NCBI RefSeq assembly: GCF_000711195.1 | Contig: NZ_JOMR01000001.1 | Coordinates: 1,302,001-1,366,000 of the forward strand | DNA from: Thiomicrospira pelophila DSM 1534 | GTDB lineage: Bacteria; Pseudomonadota; Gammaproteobacteria; Thiomicrospirales; Thiomicrospiraceae | Reading direction: 5' to 3' | Length of the DNA: 64,000 nucleotides | Shown: piece by piece, positions 8,675 to 16,641 of the stretch | Layout of the letters: the number at the start of each line of letters is the position of its first letter | How positions within the stretch are numbered: the stretch's first letter is position 1 | Notes under the pieces: model-generated | What the model was told of the DNA's origin: nothing | The model's input: the letters and a program-made list of their open reading frames with translations, nothing else | The model's database searches: none | Made by a program: the position numbers and the translations under genes

Positions 8675-8778
8675 GCAATTAAAATTAACGCGCATTTTAC
8701 AATAAAATTGAACGAACAATTCAGATTGCTTAAATCGCGCGGCTTAATAAGTTTAGGTTTTAAAATTAGGAGCGCTGA

Positions 8779-10197
8779 TTATTTAGATTCTAAAGATTTT
8801 GGCACATCGTCTACCAGTTCTAGCTTGGCTTTCTCGACCAACTCTTCAGGCAATTCTTTTTGCACCATCACACCCAAGTCTTTAAACTCGGCAGCTTGTT
8901 TAATCAAGTTACCGCGCCCAGAATATAGCTGGCTAAAGGCTTTTTCGTAGCTGTCTTTAGCTTTATCCAATTGGTTGCCGACACCTTGTAAGCTGCCGAT
9001 AAAGCTGTTGAGCTTGTTATAAAACAGTTCCGCACGGCGCGCTAACTCGGTGCTGTGTTTACTCTGTTCGGCAAAACGCCACAGCTGACGCACAATTTGC
9101 ACCGAACTTAACAAGGTCGAAGGCGTGGCGATTAACAAATGCTGCTTCATGGCTTCATCTAGCAAACGCTCGTCGGCTTTAATTGCTTCCATATAAGCCG
9201 ACTCGATCGGCACAAACAAAATTACCACTTCCGGCGCCACCAGGCCTGGTAGTTTGGCATATTCTTTATCCGACAACTCTTTCATACGATCACGCAACGC
9301 ACTGACGTGCTCTTTTAACGCGACCTGTTTTTCTTGCTCGTCTTCGGCATTTACAAATCGGCTGTAGGCCGCTAAAGAGGTTTTAGCATCAATGACTAAG
9401 TGTTTTTCGCCCGGCAAATACACCACCACATCCGGGCGTAAACGACCGGACTCACCTTGAATACTGACTTCGCGCTGATAGTCTCTTGGCGCCACCAGGC
9501 CTGCAGATTCCAATACGCGCTCCAAAATCATCTCCCCCCAATTACCCTGCGCCTTTTTCTGGCCTTGCAGAGCCTGGGTGAGTTGGTGGGCTTGATCGGA
9601 TAAATTCAGGTTCATCTTCTGCAGGTTCTGCAATTCAAACTTAAGCGCCAAACGTTGCTCGCTTTCGTTTTTTTGAATTTGCTCGACCTGAGTTTTAAAG
9701 GCTTTCACATCGTGATGAAACGGCGTAAGTAGCTGGTTTAAACTTTGTTCGCTTTGCTCTTTAAACGATTTATTTTTTTGTTCAAAAATCTCTTGTGCTA
9801 ACTGGCTAAACTCTTGTTTTAAACGCGCATGTTGCTCTTCAAACTGCTGCTGTTTTTCCGCCAACTGAGTTTGCAATTTAGCCTGCGAGACTTCGAGCTG
9901 AGTATTGGTTTGCTGACTGGTGTTTAAGCGCTCTTCAAGTTGATCCGCCGTTTGTTGCCAACGTTGTTGCTCGGCCTGGGCTAAAGCCAATTGAGTGGTT
10001 TGTTGATTAAGGGTTTGATTTAACTCAGTTATCTGGGTTTCGTACTGCTGCTGTATCTCGGTCAAACTTTGCTCTAACACTTTACGTTTCGTAATTTCAC
10101 GCCAGACTATCCAACCGCCCAAGCTCGCGAAACCAGTTAAAGCTGTCACTAAAGCCACCAGGCCTGGTGTCGCATATTGCATCCAATCAAATTCCAT
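8779..10197 (-). CDS. rmuC: DNA recombination protein RmuC
   Basis: About 472 residues. An N-terminal membrane anchor (PGLVALVTALTGFASLGGWIVW) is followed by a long Gln/Leu-rich coiled coil (about 40-190) and the conserved RmuC domain with GNWGEMILERVLESAGL, RPDVVVYLPGEKHLVIDAKTSL and ILFVPIESAY. The last part has PD-(D/E)XK-nuclease features (DVV...IDAKT). RmuC is known to limit inversions at short inverted repeats, notable in a genome full of palindromes. I prefer the ATG at 10197, since AGGA lies five bases before it; the ATG at 10203 overlaps that site. Two exact palindromes and one variant lie inside the gene. Confidence 0.93.
   Translation of the reverse strand: MEFDWMQYATPGLVALVTALTGFASLGGWIVWREITKRKVLEQSLTEIQQQYETQITELNQTLNQQTTQLALAQAEQQRWQQTADQLEERLNTSQQTNTQLEVSQAKLQTQLAEKQQQFEEQHARLKQEFSQLAQEIFEQKNKSFKEQSEQSLNQLLTPFHHDVKAFKTQVEQIQKNESEQRLALKFELQNLQKMNLNLSDQAHQLTQALQGQKKAQGNWGEMILERVLESAGLVAPRDYQREVSIQGESGRLRPDVVVYLPGEKHLVIDAKTSLAAYSRFVNAEDEQEKQVALKEHVSALRDRMKELSDKEYAKLPGLVAPEVVILFVPIESAYMEAIKADERLLDEAMKQHLLIATPSTLLSSVQIVRQLWRFAEQSKHSTELARRAELFYNKLNSFIGSLQGVGNQLDKAKDSYEKAFSQLYSGRGNLIKQAAEFKDLGVMVQKELPEELVEKAKLELVDDVPKSLESK
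9239..9250. repeat. ACCAGGCCTGGT palindrome, in rmuC
   Basis: Exact copy read as Pro-Gly-Leu-Val (KLPGLVAPEVV). A variant at 9494-9505 with the last two bases changed encodes SAGLVAP in the same gene. Confidence 0.95.
10157..10168. repeat. ACCAGGCCTGGT palindrome, in the rmuC membrane anchor
   Basis: Exact copy, 14-bp palindrome (10156-10169), read as Pro-Gly-Leu-Val just before the transmembrane helix. Confidence 0.95.
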
Positions 10198-10242
10198 AAA
10201 CATCCTAAGTGTTTTAATCTTTTTTGTTTTGTGTTGTACTCG

Positions 10243-11250
10243 TTAGTTTGTAAGCTTATTCGGGCTATTCGGATCTTCCGTCAAACCCGCTGGCAGTTGA
10301 GCGGCCTGCTCGCCAGTCGCGATTCGTTCCCACTTGGCTTGTTGGGTAAACACCACGTCCATCGCCACATAAGGAAATTGCTTGCGAAAACCTTGGTACA
10401 TGGCTTCGCGCACATCGTCTTGTGCTTCAACACTGTCTAACGGCGTATCGGCGCGCACCGTAAAATAGACATGAACCAATAAAAACCGGCCCGTCATGAC
10501 CAAACGTAAATGATACCCCTTATGCACCGCTGAACTCACCAGGGAATCGATCATTTCACGAATTTTATCTTCAATATCTTCACCCGGGTGTTTGCCCACA
10601 ATCTCGTTCCACGCATCACGGATAATGCTTAAAGGCACCACCAAAATGAGCGCGACTAGCACGATAACCATTATCGGATCAAAATACGGCACCCAATGCG
10701 CGTATTGGCCATTTTGCATAACATAAGCTGCGATAAACACCGCCAACATGACGGCCGAAATATAACCATCCACCAGCCAGTTTTTCGCGTCCACTAACGC
10801 CAGCGGCGAATGGGCGCGTTCGCCCCAGTGTTTGATCACTCCCGCGCTGACAAAACAGCCAATTGTCGCCAAAAACGCATAGAAAATCGCCATATCTAAA
10901 ATCACGGCCTTACCACCGCCATACATAGACGCAAACGCGTTAAACAAGGCAATGGTTAACAAAGTCAGAATCATCAAACCTTTCGCCATATTGATCATGG
11001 GTTCATACATCCAATAACCAAACGGATATTCGTCGTTACTGGGTTTCATCACCAATTTGGAGACACGCAAGGTGAGCAAGGCGATCAATAAATGGATAAA
11101 AGAGTACAAGCCATCCAACATGATGGCATCGGAAAAACTGACGATCGCAAAACCGACCCCAATCACGACCATAAACACATTACCCCAAACGGAAAAATCC
11201 AACGCGCGTTTTTCCAATTTAATCAAATGTGCTCGTTTTGACACCGACAT
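10243..11250 (-). CDS. cation diffusion facilitator (CDF) family transporter
   Basis: The 335-residue inner-membrane protein has six predicted transmembrane helices (about residues 15-215) and a cytoplasmic C-terminal domain of about 120 residues with the ferredoxin-like pattern of CDF exporters (YHLRLVMTGRFLLVHVYFTV). Likely metal-site acidic residues are SDAIMLDG in helix 2 and DAKNWLVDG in helix 5. CDF proteins export divalent metals in exchange for protons. The metal cannot be told from the sequence, and the classic His of Zn-specific members is not obvious here. It lies 40 bases upstream of rmuC on the same strand. Confidence 0.85.
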   Translation of the reverse strand: MSVSKRAHLIKLEKRALDFSVWGNVFMVVIGVGFAIVSFSDAIMLDGLYSFIHLLIALLTLRVSKLVMKPSNDEYPFGYWMYEPMINMAKGLMILTLLTIALFNAFASMYGGGKAVILDMAIFYAFLATIGCFVSAGVIKHWGERAHSPLALVDAKNWLVDGYISAVMLAVFIAAYVMQNGQYAHWVPYFDPIMVIVLVALILVVPLSIIRDAWNEIVGKHPGEDIEDKIREMIDSLVSSAVHKGYHLRLVMTGRFLLVHVYFTVRADTPLDSVEAQDDVREAMYQGFRKQFPYVAMDVVFTQQAKWERIATGEQAAQLPAGLTEDPNSPNKLTN

Positions 11251-11290
11251 GCTGACTCCTAATTAAGCCAAAGTTAAAGTTTGAACGTGT

Positions 11291-11710
11291 TTAAAAGGGT
11301 TTGATAACCACAAAAATAAGAATCGCTAAGGTAATGACCAACGGAATCTCGTTCGCCCAACGATAATAAACACCGGAATGATCTAAGTGACCGGCTTGCA
11401 TTTCGATCACACGCTTGCGTGCCCAAAAGTGATAAGCAATTAATAACGCGACCATTAATAACTTAGCATGCAACCAACCACCGCTGATGCCAAATCCAAA
11501 CCACAAACCAAAGCCGGTAATTAAGGTCAACACCATCATAATACTCATAAAATTCCACAACTTACGACCCATTATGGCTAAGCGTTCGACTTGTTGTCCG
11601 GCCTTTTTGCCTTCGACAAAATGCACAAAAATACGTGGCAGATAAAAAATCCCCGCCATCCACGACATCATAAATAACAAGTGGAAAACCTTAACCCATA
11701 GATACATCAT
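11291..11710 (-). CDS. hemJ: protoporphyrinogen oxidase HemJ
   Basis: This 139-residue membrane protein has four hydrophobic helices and the family hallmarks: LWVKVFHLLFMMSWMAGIFYLPRIFVHF at the N-terminus, with the invariant His at 10, and a central GFGLWFG...GWLHAKLLMV segment with the conserved Lys. HemJ carries out the penultimate step of haem synthesis in bacteria lacking HemG/HemY. The gene is followed by the CDF transporter and is divergent from slyD. Confidence 0.93.
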   Translation of the reverse strand: MMYLWVKVFHLLFMMSWMAGIFYLPRIFVHFVEGKKAGQQVERLAIMGRKLWNFMSIMMVLTLITGFGLWFGFGISGGWLHAKLLMVALLIAYHFWARKRVIEMQAGHLDHSGVYYRWANEIPLVITLAILIFVVIKPF

Positions 11711-11819
11711 AAAACGACCTCAAATTGTGTTTTTTGCCTAAATACGTCCCAAAATCCGATCACGAATCGGTATCATGACGCATGAAAATCAATATTTTAA
11801 CTCTAATTAAGGACACCGA

Positions 11820-12299
11820 ATGAAAATCGAACAAGATAAAGTCGCGCAAATCGAATACACCCTAACTAACTCTGCCGGTGAAGTTATGGATAAATCCAAT
11901 GGCCAGCCTTTGGCCTATTTACATGGTCACCACAACTTAATCCCTGGGTTAGAAGCCGAGCTATTAGGCAAAGCCGTAGGCGATAAATTTACTGCGACCA
12001 TTGCCGCTGCGGATGCTTATGGTGAAAAACACGATGGTATGATCCAACAAGTGCCAAGCGAGCTGTTTCAAGGCGTTGAAAAAATCGAAGTCGGCATGCG
12101 TTTTGAAGCTCAGTCAGATCAAGGTACGCAATCGGTTGAAATCGTAGCGATTGACGGCGACCAAGTAACCGTTGATGCCAACCACCCTTTAGCGGGTCAG
12201 GATTTAACCTTTGAAGTCGAAATCATGGATATTCGTGATGCGTCTGCAGAAGAACTAGAGCACGGCCACGCGCACGGTGCTGGCGGTCATCACCACTAA
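11820..12299 (+). CDS. slyD: FKBP-type peptidyl-prolyl isomerase SlyD
   Basis: The 159-residue protein follows the SlyD plan: an FKBP domain split by an insert-in-flap chaperone domain (about 70-120), with YLHGHHNLIPGLEAELLGK as the FKBP signature. It ends in a short His-rich tail (EHGHAHGAGGHHH) that can bind Ni or other metals; the tail is much shorter than in E. coli SlyD and lacks the Cys residues. It helps fold proteins and deliver metals in the cytoplasm. TAAGGA precedes the ATG at a normal distance. Confidence 0.95.
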   Translation: MKIEQDKVAQIEYTLTNSAGEVMDKSNGQPLAYLHGHHNLIPGLEAELLGKAVGDKFTATIAAADAYGEKHDGMIQQVPSELFQGVEKIEVGMRFEAQSDQGTQSVEIVAIDGDQVTVDANHPLAGQDLTFEVEIMDIRDASAEELEHGHAHGAGGHHH

Positions 12300-12323
12300 G
12301 TTGAACCGCTCAAACCATCAGGC

Positions 12324-12335
12324 ACCAGGCCTGGT
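12324..12335. repeat. ACCAGGCCTGGT palindrome, after slyD
   Basis: Exact copy, 14-bp palindrome (12323-12336), 24 bases after the slyD stop. Confidence 0.95.
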
Positions 12336-12352
12336 GGTTATCTGAATCCCAC

Positions 12353-12390
12353 CTGTCATCCTGAACCCCAAACTGTCATCCTGAGCGAAG
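12353..12390. repeat. direct repeat CTGTCATCCTGA with GAGCGAAGCGAAG tail
   Basis: CTGTCATCCTGA occurs at 12353-12364 and again at 12373-12384; the second copy runs into GCGAAGCGAAG. The sequence TCATCCTGAGCGAAGCGAAG is a widespread intergenic repeat in unrelated bacterial genomes. It fills the convergent gap between slyD and ylqF. Confidence 0.7.
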
Positions 12391-12458
12391 CGAAGAAACA
12401 AAGTCAGCGCGAAGTAAAACGAAGCCTGAATCTCCCAACCGAATAAAACACTATCCCC

Positions 12459-13394
12459 CTACTTACGATTCCGCCTAGTGCGCGCCTTACGCTCCGCATC
12501 ATGAATCTCTTTTAAACGCGCTTTCTCAGCTTCTGCAGCTTCCGCTCTAGCAACTTCAACTTGTGTCATCTCTGGCGTTTCTAACGTAATTGGCCCCAAC
12601 TTTCCATCGCGCAATTCGGTGATTAAAATCCGGCTGACCTTATCCCAATCCACCGAGCCGCCTTTTTGCATACAACCGCGTTTTTTGCCAATCAACGCCA
12701 ACAATTCTTCGTCGTGCTCTGGCAATTCATCCAATTTATAACGTTCTTTCAACGCATCTGGGTAGTTTTTCAACAGGTAATCAGCGGCAAACAAAGTAAT
12801 GTCGATAAAATCAAACGCCGTGTCTTTAATCGCGCCGGTAATCGCCAAACGATTGCCACATTCTGGCGGCGTTAACTTAGGCCACAAAAACCCAGGCGTA
12901 TCAGTCAGGGTCATATTGTTCGCTAACTTAATACGTTGCTGAGATTTGGTCACACCCGCCTCGTTGCCAGTTCGAGCAATCGTGCGGCCAGCTAAGGTAT
13001 TAATCATAGTGGATTTGCCCACATTCGGAATCCCCATAATCATCGCGCGGCCACCTCGAATCGCCAAATCACGATCACCCATTAACTGCTCACACAGTTT
13101 CAATAAGCTTTTAATATGTTCAGGATGTTGCGACGTCATCGGCAGCGCACGCACGCCCTTCTGCTGTTCAAAATGCTCAACCCACATTTGAGTAATGGCC
13201 GGATCAGCCAAATCGGCCTTGTTCAACACCTTAATGCAAGGCGTTTCGCCACGCAGCCCATTCACCAACGGGTTTTCGCTCGAAAACGGAATGCGCGCAT
13301 CCAGCAACTCAATAATCACATCCACCTGCGGCATCACCTCAGCAATGTCTTTGCGGGCCTTGTGCATGTGTCCAGGAAACCAATTTATCGCCAT
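12459..13394 (-). CDS. ylqF: ribosome biogenesis GTPase YlqF/RbgA
   Basis: A circularly permuted GTPase of 311 residues. The G4 motif NKAD (58-61) comes before the Walker A motif GIPNVGKS (121-128) and G3 DTPG (165-168). The N-terminus WFPGHMHKARK is the YlqF/RbgA signature. The tail is basic and Ala/Glu-rich (EAAEAEKARLKEIHDAERKARTRRNRK), suited to binding rRNA. In Bacillus the homologue completes the 50S subunit. It borders the accessory block at 13.4-16.5 kb. Confidence 0.93.
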   Translation of the reverse strand: MAINWFPGHMHKARKDIAEVMPQVDVIIELLDARIPFSSENPLVNGLRGETPCIKVLNKADLADPAITQMWVEHFEQQKGVRALPMTSQHPEHIKSLLKLCEQLMGDRDLAIRGGRAMIMGIPNVGKSTMINTLAGRTIARTGNEAGVTKSQQRIKLANNMTLTDTPGFLWPKLTPPECGNRLAITGAIKDTAFDFIDITLFAADYLLKNYPDALKERYKLDELPEHDEELLALIGKKRGCMQKGGSVDWDKVSRILITELRDGKLGPITLETPEMTQVEVARAEAAEAEKARLKEIHDAERKARTRRNRK

Positions 13395-13431
13395 CTAATT
13401 TTTCTCATTTATTTTATTAACTCTGGGCATT

Positions 13432-13640
13432 TTAGCCTCTTCGACTTGAATCTGGCTCTTGTTGGCGATCCCTCATAAAGTCATTACTGACACCTTCCGA
13501 CTCAAACCAATCATCCCGACTCTGTTCAACTGGCGTGATAATACGTGATTTTGTGGCATCATTTTGGGCTTTAGTATCACCAGAGCCCTCAACCATAAAA
13601 TCTTCAGGCATGGATACCAGCAAATCAAAAGCGTTAGCAA
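13432..13640 (-). pseudogene. remnant of one or two toxin-antitoxin antitoxin/regulator genes
   Basis: The frame encodes KTLANAFDLLVSMPEDFMVEG and then SRIITPVEQSRDDWFESEG. The first piece resembles the end of an XRE-type helix-turn-helix domain. The second resembles the C-terminal, toxin-binding tail of AbrB/MazE-type antitoxins. Neither domain is complete and a stop codon sits just upstream in the same frame; a frame change there would extend the first piece (ISKP...). A TTG at 13623 could start a 63-residue peptide, but there is no ribosome site. It is best read as decayed DNA in an accessory block. Confidence 0.35.
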
Positions 13641-13678
13641 GGGTTTTTAGGCTTAGATTTCAACACCAAGTTATGGGC

Positions 13679-14098
13679 TTATTTGCTCTCTACGAAGCCT
13701 TGCTGAACACTACCTCTAACAGGGCGTGACAGAAAAGTTTTAATTATAAGTTTAAGCGTAAAAGGCGCTTCTCTGTTCCACGGCCAGAGTGAGACTAGAC
13801 GTGCCATTGCGCAATAACCAAATACGACTTGCGCCCAAGTGCCAATCAATGGCGCCCAATACAACCACTGCATGATTCCTGGAAAAGCCACGATAAGAAG
13901 CAATAAATACCAAAAACGCACCTGAACCGGAAAAGCTTTAATGCTTTTCTCACGTATAACGTAGTGAATTAGTTGAAATATGGTTAGACCGATGGCTAAG
14001 ATAAACCCTAATTCATTTCCTAAGACACCAACAGTAAGAAGTAACACTGTAACCAGCCAATACCACCAACCCATATCTTTAAATTCAAACATAAACAT
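13679..14098 (-). CDS. small integral membrane protein of unknown function
   Basis: The 139-residue protein has about four hydrophobic helices (WWYWLVTVLLLTVGVLG, ELGFILAIGLTIFQLIHYV, VRFWYLLLLIVAFPGIMQWLYW, TWAQVVFGYCAMARLVSLW) and a short basic C-terminal tail (FLSRPVRGSVQQGFV). No catalytic motif is visible. Start choice is between two nearby ATGs (MFMFEF). It lies in the accessory block on the same strand as the cassette genes and has no clear partner. Confidence 0.6.
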   Translation of the reverse strand: MFMFEFKDMGWWYWLVTVLLLTVGVLGNELGFILAIGLTIFQLIHYVIREKSIKAFPVQVRFWYLLLLIVAFPGIMQWLYWAPLIGTWAQVVFGYCAMARLVSLWPWNREAPFTLKLIIKTFLSRPVRGSVQQGFVESK

Positions 14099-14106
14099 AA
14101 ATATTT

Positions 14107-14150
14107 CCCTTTAGCGCGTAAAAAGGGGACGCTACCCTTTTCTATTAGCC
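14107..14150 (-). other. possible decayed attC site / hairpin after the 211-residue gene
   Basis: On the minus strand the sequence begins GGCTAAT (overlapping the stop codon), forms an AAAAGGG/CCCTTTT stem and ends near GCGCTAAAG. GGCTAAT is one base from GGCTAAC, the complement of the TTAGCC that begins this putative cassette. The right-hand core is poor, so it could also be a plain terminator hairpin. Confidence 0.3.
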
Positions 14151-14780
14151 ATAAATGCTCTTGCGATGAAGGTGCGACAGCAAAGACACCTCGCCTTCTT
14201 CACGCGACTCCGCAAGCTTTTGTGATAATTCATCATCAAGATTATCTGATGGGTATAGCTCTTGTTGTGCTTCGATAATCTCTGGCGAGCCTGGCAAGTG
14301 CGCTTGCGTGTGATCTTGAAGTAAGTCTAAATATGCGTTAACGCGTTCTATGGATTCGGAGAGGAATCGACCAAAAGGCAAAAAGCCCTCATAGACTCTT
14401 GACCCTACTAGAACACGGAGTTCAAGTTTTGCTGATTCGTAACGTTCTAGTGCCCGTGCAAACTTTTCGATTTTGTCCTTATACGCTTCAGCTTCTAACA
14501 GGCGCCAGCGTTCATTTTCTGTTGTGTGAACTGTTTCTTCGTCTGTGAATTGGCGCTTTTCATAAGACCATAATGGTTGCCGTAGTTTGCGTGCCGCTTC
14601 ATATACTAAGTGACTTTCTTTTACGAGCACTTTTGCTGCTGCGTAGACTTCCTTTCCCACAATATCCCTCTTCCATGCTCTTAGCCCGTATATGCCAACG
14701 AAGATTGTCACAAGTGCCGCAACACCCAACAGTGTATCTTTGATCAACGAAACCCAATCCATTAATGCTTGGTCAGGCAA
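14145..14780 (-). CDS. membrane-anchored helical protein of unknown function
   Basis: The 211-residue protein has one N-terminal transmembrane helix (LLGVAALVTIFVGIYGLRAW) and a cytoplasmic, highly charged helical part with probable coiled coil (about 85-150). I do not recognise the family; proteins of this plan are common as unknown cargo of genomic islands. The gene lies immediately downstream of the attC-like site. AAGGAGAAAACC stands before the start region, so it could be expressed as a cassette gene. Confidence 0.55.
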   Translation of the reverse strand: MPDQALMDWVSLIKDTLLGVAALVTIFVGIYGLRAWKRDIVGKEVYAAAKVLVKESHLVYEAARKLRQPLWSYEKRQFTDEETVHTTENERWRLLEAEAYKDKIEKFARALERYESAKLELRVLVGSRVYEGFLPFGRFLSESIERVNAYLDLLQDHTQAHLPGSPEIIEAQQELYPSDNLDDELSQKLAESREEGEVSLLSHLHRKSIYG

Positions 14781-14796
14781 TGGTTTTCTCCTTTTT

Positions 14797-14855
14797 GGCT
14801 AACGCCTCCGTAATAGGCGAGCTTGCGAGCGTCCTAATTGACGCGTTTGTTAGGC
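14797..14855 (-). other. attC-like recombination site (59-bp element)
   Basis: On the minus strand the element starts with GCCTAAC (14855-14849), two bases past the TAA of the TIGR04141 gene, and ends with GTTAGCC (14803-14797), exactly 59 bp in all. The outer 7-mers pair with one mismatch. The inner boxes TAATAGGCG and AATTAGGACG can pair with single extrahelical bases, as in folded attC sites. GCCTAAC is the exact complement of GTTAGGC found just before the gene, as expected for the two ends of one cassette. The first 15 bases resemble Vibrio cholerae repeats (AACAAACGC..CAA). Confidence 0.6.
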
Positions 14856-16439
14856 AATTAAGTAATATTGATTTTGGCAAGTTCAACTTTAAAACCCATA
14901 TTAATTAATCTCCTTGCGTGATGCCGAAGATTTACTTTGGAAAAAAATGGCAAATGAAGATCTCCAGCATTCTTTTGCATGATAGCTAGAACAATTCTGT
15001 ATTTTCGAGGACTATCTTCACTGTTAAAATTTACACTCAAATACGTTTTCTCTAGGTGCTTATTAACTTGATCTTGCACGCTAGGGTCATTCATAAGAAA
15101 GTCGGTTGCAACAGATGCTTGTGAAAATAGGTGACTTAAAACAGATGAAGATCCATATTTTTTTACATGAATAAACGCATCACACTGGGAAAGCAAATCA
15201 CAAAATTCTAGGCTATTACCAGTACCTTTAGGGCGAATCCACTGCTGATCAAGAAGTGCGAAATTTTCGCCATCGGCTATTTTCCGCAAATAGTGACCTT
15301 CGTTCATTCCATTATAGGGGGGGAAATAAATTCGAGATCTGTCTAGAGAATTGAAGAAATTGTTTACAGAGTCCGAAAATTCACTATCAATCCTGTACCA
15401 TTTCCCATCATTTAAGATATAAGTTTCACCATCGAGTATTAGCTCACAATTCATGCAGTGAAAGACAGCCCAACTACCGTTATTTTTTTCTTCTGCATTA
15501 AATTTTAATATCTCTCTCCTTTTTAATGCATCAATTGTTATAGGTTTCCTAGGCTTTGATTCAGCGATATAAGTAGATAAGTCTAACTCACTATGAAAGC
15601 AAAGAGCTTGATTGTTTCTTATTTTGTAGACAAATCCAGAGAAATCATTGTAATCAATAACTTCTGGCGGAGAAATCCATACATCTTCATATTTCTCCTC
15701 ATTGAGAAGTCTAGCCATTTCTTCATTTAACTGTTGAAGCAGTGATGGATCAGAGACAAACTGTATAAAATCTACCCAAGGATATTTTTCTTCATACTTA
15801 TCATCTTCATAAGCCACAAGTAGCCTTTTTGCTAAGTCTGGGAATGTATCTAATTCGATTTCGGTATTAATTGAAACAGAGTCGCAACCTGATACTATCT
15901 CTGAGCTTTCACTATCATTGCTTTCAACCACAGCGCAGATCGATTTCAGTATCTCTTGGTCAAATTCAAAATCAAAGTCATTTACATTTGTATTCTTTGA
16001 TGTTTGCGAGCGCGTATTCAACGAAACCTTTTCCAAGGTTGATTTGTCGATAGACTTTATTTGCTCTGAATCTCCAAGATTAAGAGTTACCCTCAACCCA
16101 AAGCCACGCTCCACCATAAATGACTTTAACATTGACCTTCCATGCCCAAAGGTGAATGCGAATAGCCTATTTTCAATATTTACAACTAAGAGCCCTCTAA
16201 CGCTTTCCGACCTAAAAATATTCGGATCAATACTATTTATATCACTAAATAGCTTTGCCCATTTGGGTTCTGAGCGCGACTTTTTAATATAAAGGCCACA
16301 GGGGATTCCTTTAATTTCTATAGGAGTTCTCGTAGATAACTTGTCCTTGTCTAAGGCGTCCTCTTCAGATACGCCTTCCTTAATCAAGTAGCAAACCACA
16401 TTCAGTTTCATTCAAAGTGACTCCGTGTCGACTGCCTAA
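14803..16439 (-). mobile_element. putative integron gene cassette carrying the TIGR04141 gene
   Basis: The segment runs on the minus strand from TTAGGC (after the G at 16440) to the G of the attC-like site at 14803. It contains one gene reading towards the attC, the standard cassette layout. The sequence before the boundary (ACTAAATGTTAGGC) resembles the end of an attI or another attC. No integron integrase gene is in the window, so this would be an orphan cassette. Confidence 0.5.
14858..16411 (-). CDS. TIGR04141/DUF6119 family sporadically distributed protein
   Basis: The 517-residue protein matches the TIGR04141 (DUF6119) pattern from memory of the family: FTFGHGRSMLKS, a FGLRVTLNLGD segment, NTRSQTSKNTN, then LPDLAKRLLVAY-like text (FPDLAKRLLVAYEDDKYEEKYPWVDFI), SPPEVIDYNDFSGFVY, a GKWYRID strand and near the C-terminus DAFIHVKKYGSSSVLSHLFSQ. 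Members occur erratically in genomes, often in defence or other genomic islands; no biochemical role is established to my knowledge. The DNA is visibly more AT-rich and uses more AGA/ATA codons than the neighbours, a sign of transfer. It is flanked by integron-type core sites. Confidence 0.8.
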   Translation of the reverse strand: MKLNVVCYLIKEGVSEEDALDKDKLSTRTPIEIKGIPCGLYIKKSRSEPKWAKLFSDINSIDPNIFRSESVRGLLVVNIENRLFAFTFGHGRSMLKSFMVERGFGLRVTLNLGDSEQIKSIDKSTLEKVSLNTRSQTSKNTNVNDFDFEFDQEILKSICAVVESNDSESSEIVSGCDSVSINTEIELDTFPDLAKRLLVAYEDDKYEEKYPWVDFIQFVSDPSLLQQLNEEMARLLNEEKYEDVWISPPEVIDYNDFSGFVYKIRNNQALCFHSELDLSTYIAESKPRKPITIDALKRREILKFNAEEKNNGSWAVFHCMNCELILDGETYILNDGKWYRIDSEFSDSVNNFFNSLDRSRIYFPPYNGMNEGHYLRKIADGENFALLDQQWIRPKGTGNSLEFCDLLSQCDAFIHVKKYGSSSVLSHLFSQASVATDFLMNDPSVQDQVNKHLEKTYLSVNFNSEDSPRKYRIVLAIMQKNAGDLHLPFFSKVNLRHHARRLINMGFKVELAKINIT

Positions 16440-16641
16440 CATTTAGTACAAAACACATTTACCCTACTATTTAATATTGAACTTACTTTCAGGTAATAAT
16501 GATTTCATATTAGGTTAATCAGGGCTTAAACGTTACAACTTCGATAAATACTATCGCAAATAAAACTATTTTTCTAGATGAAATACGCATCGTAAATTTA
16601 CACCTAAACGGTCATCTGATTTAGCCTAAAAAATATAGTGG

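Noticed and set aside
13631-13650. GCGTTAGC at 13631 as another attC end
   Set aside because: No complementary left core lies at a fitting distance and the inner boxes are missing.
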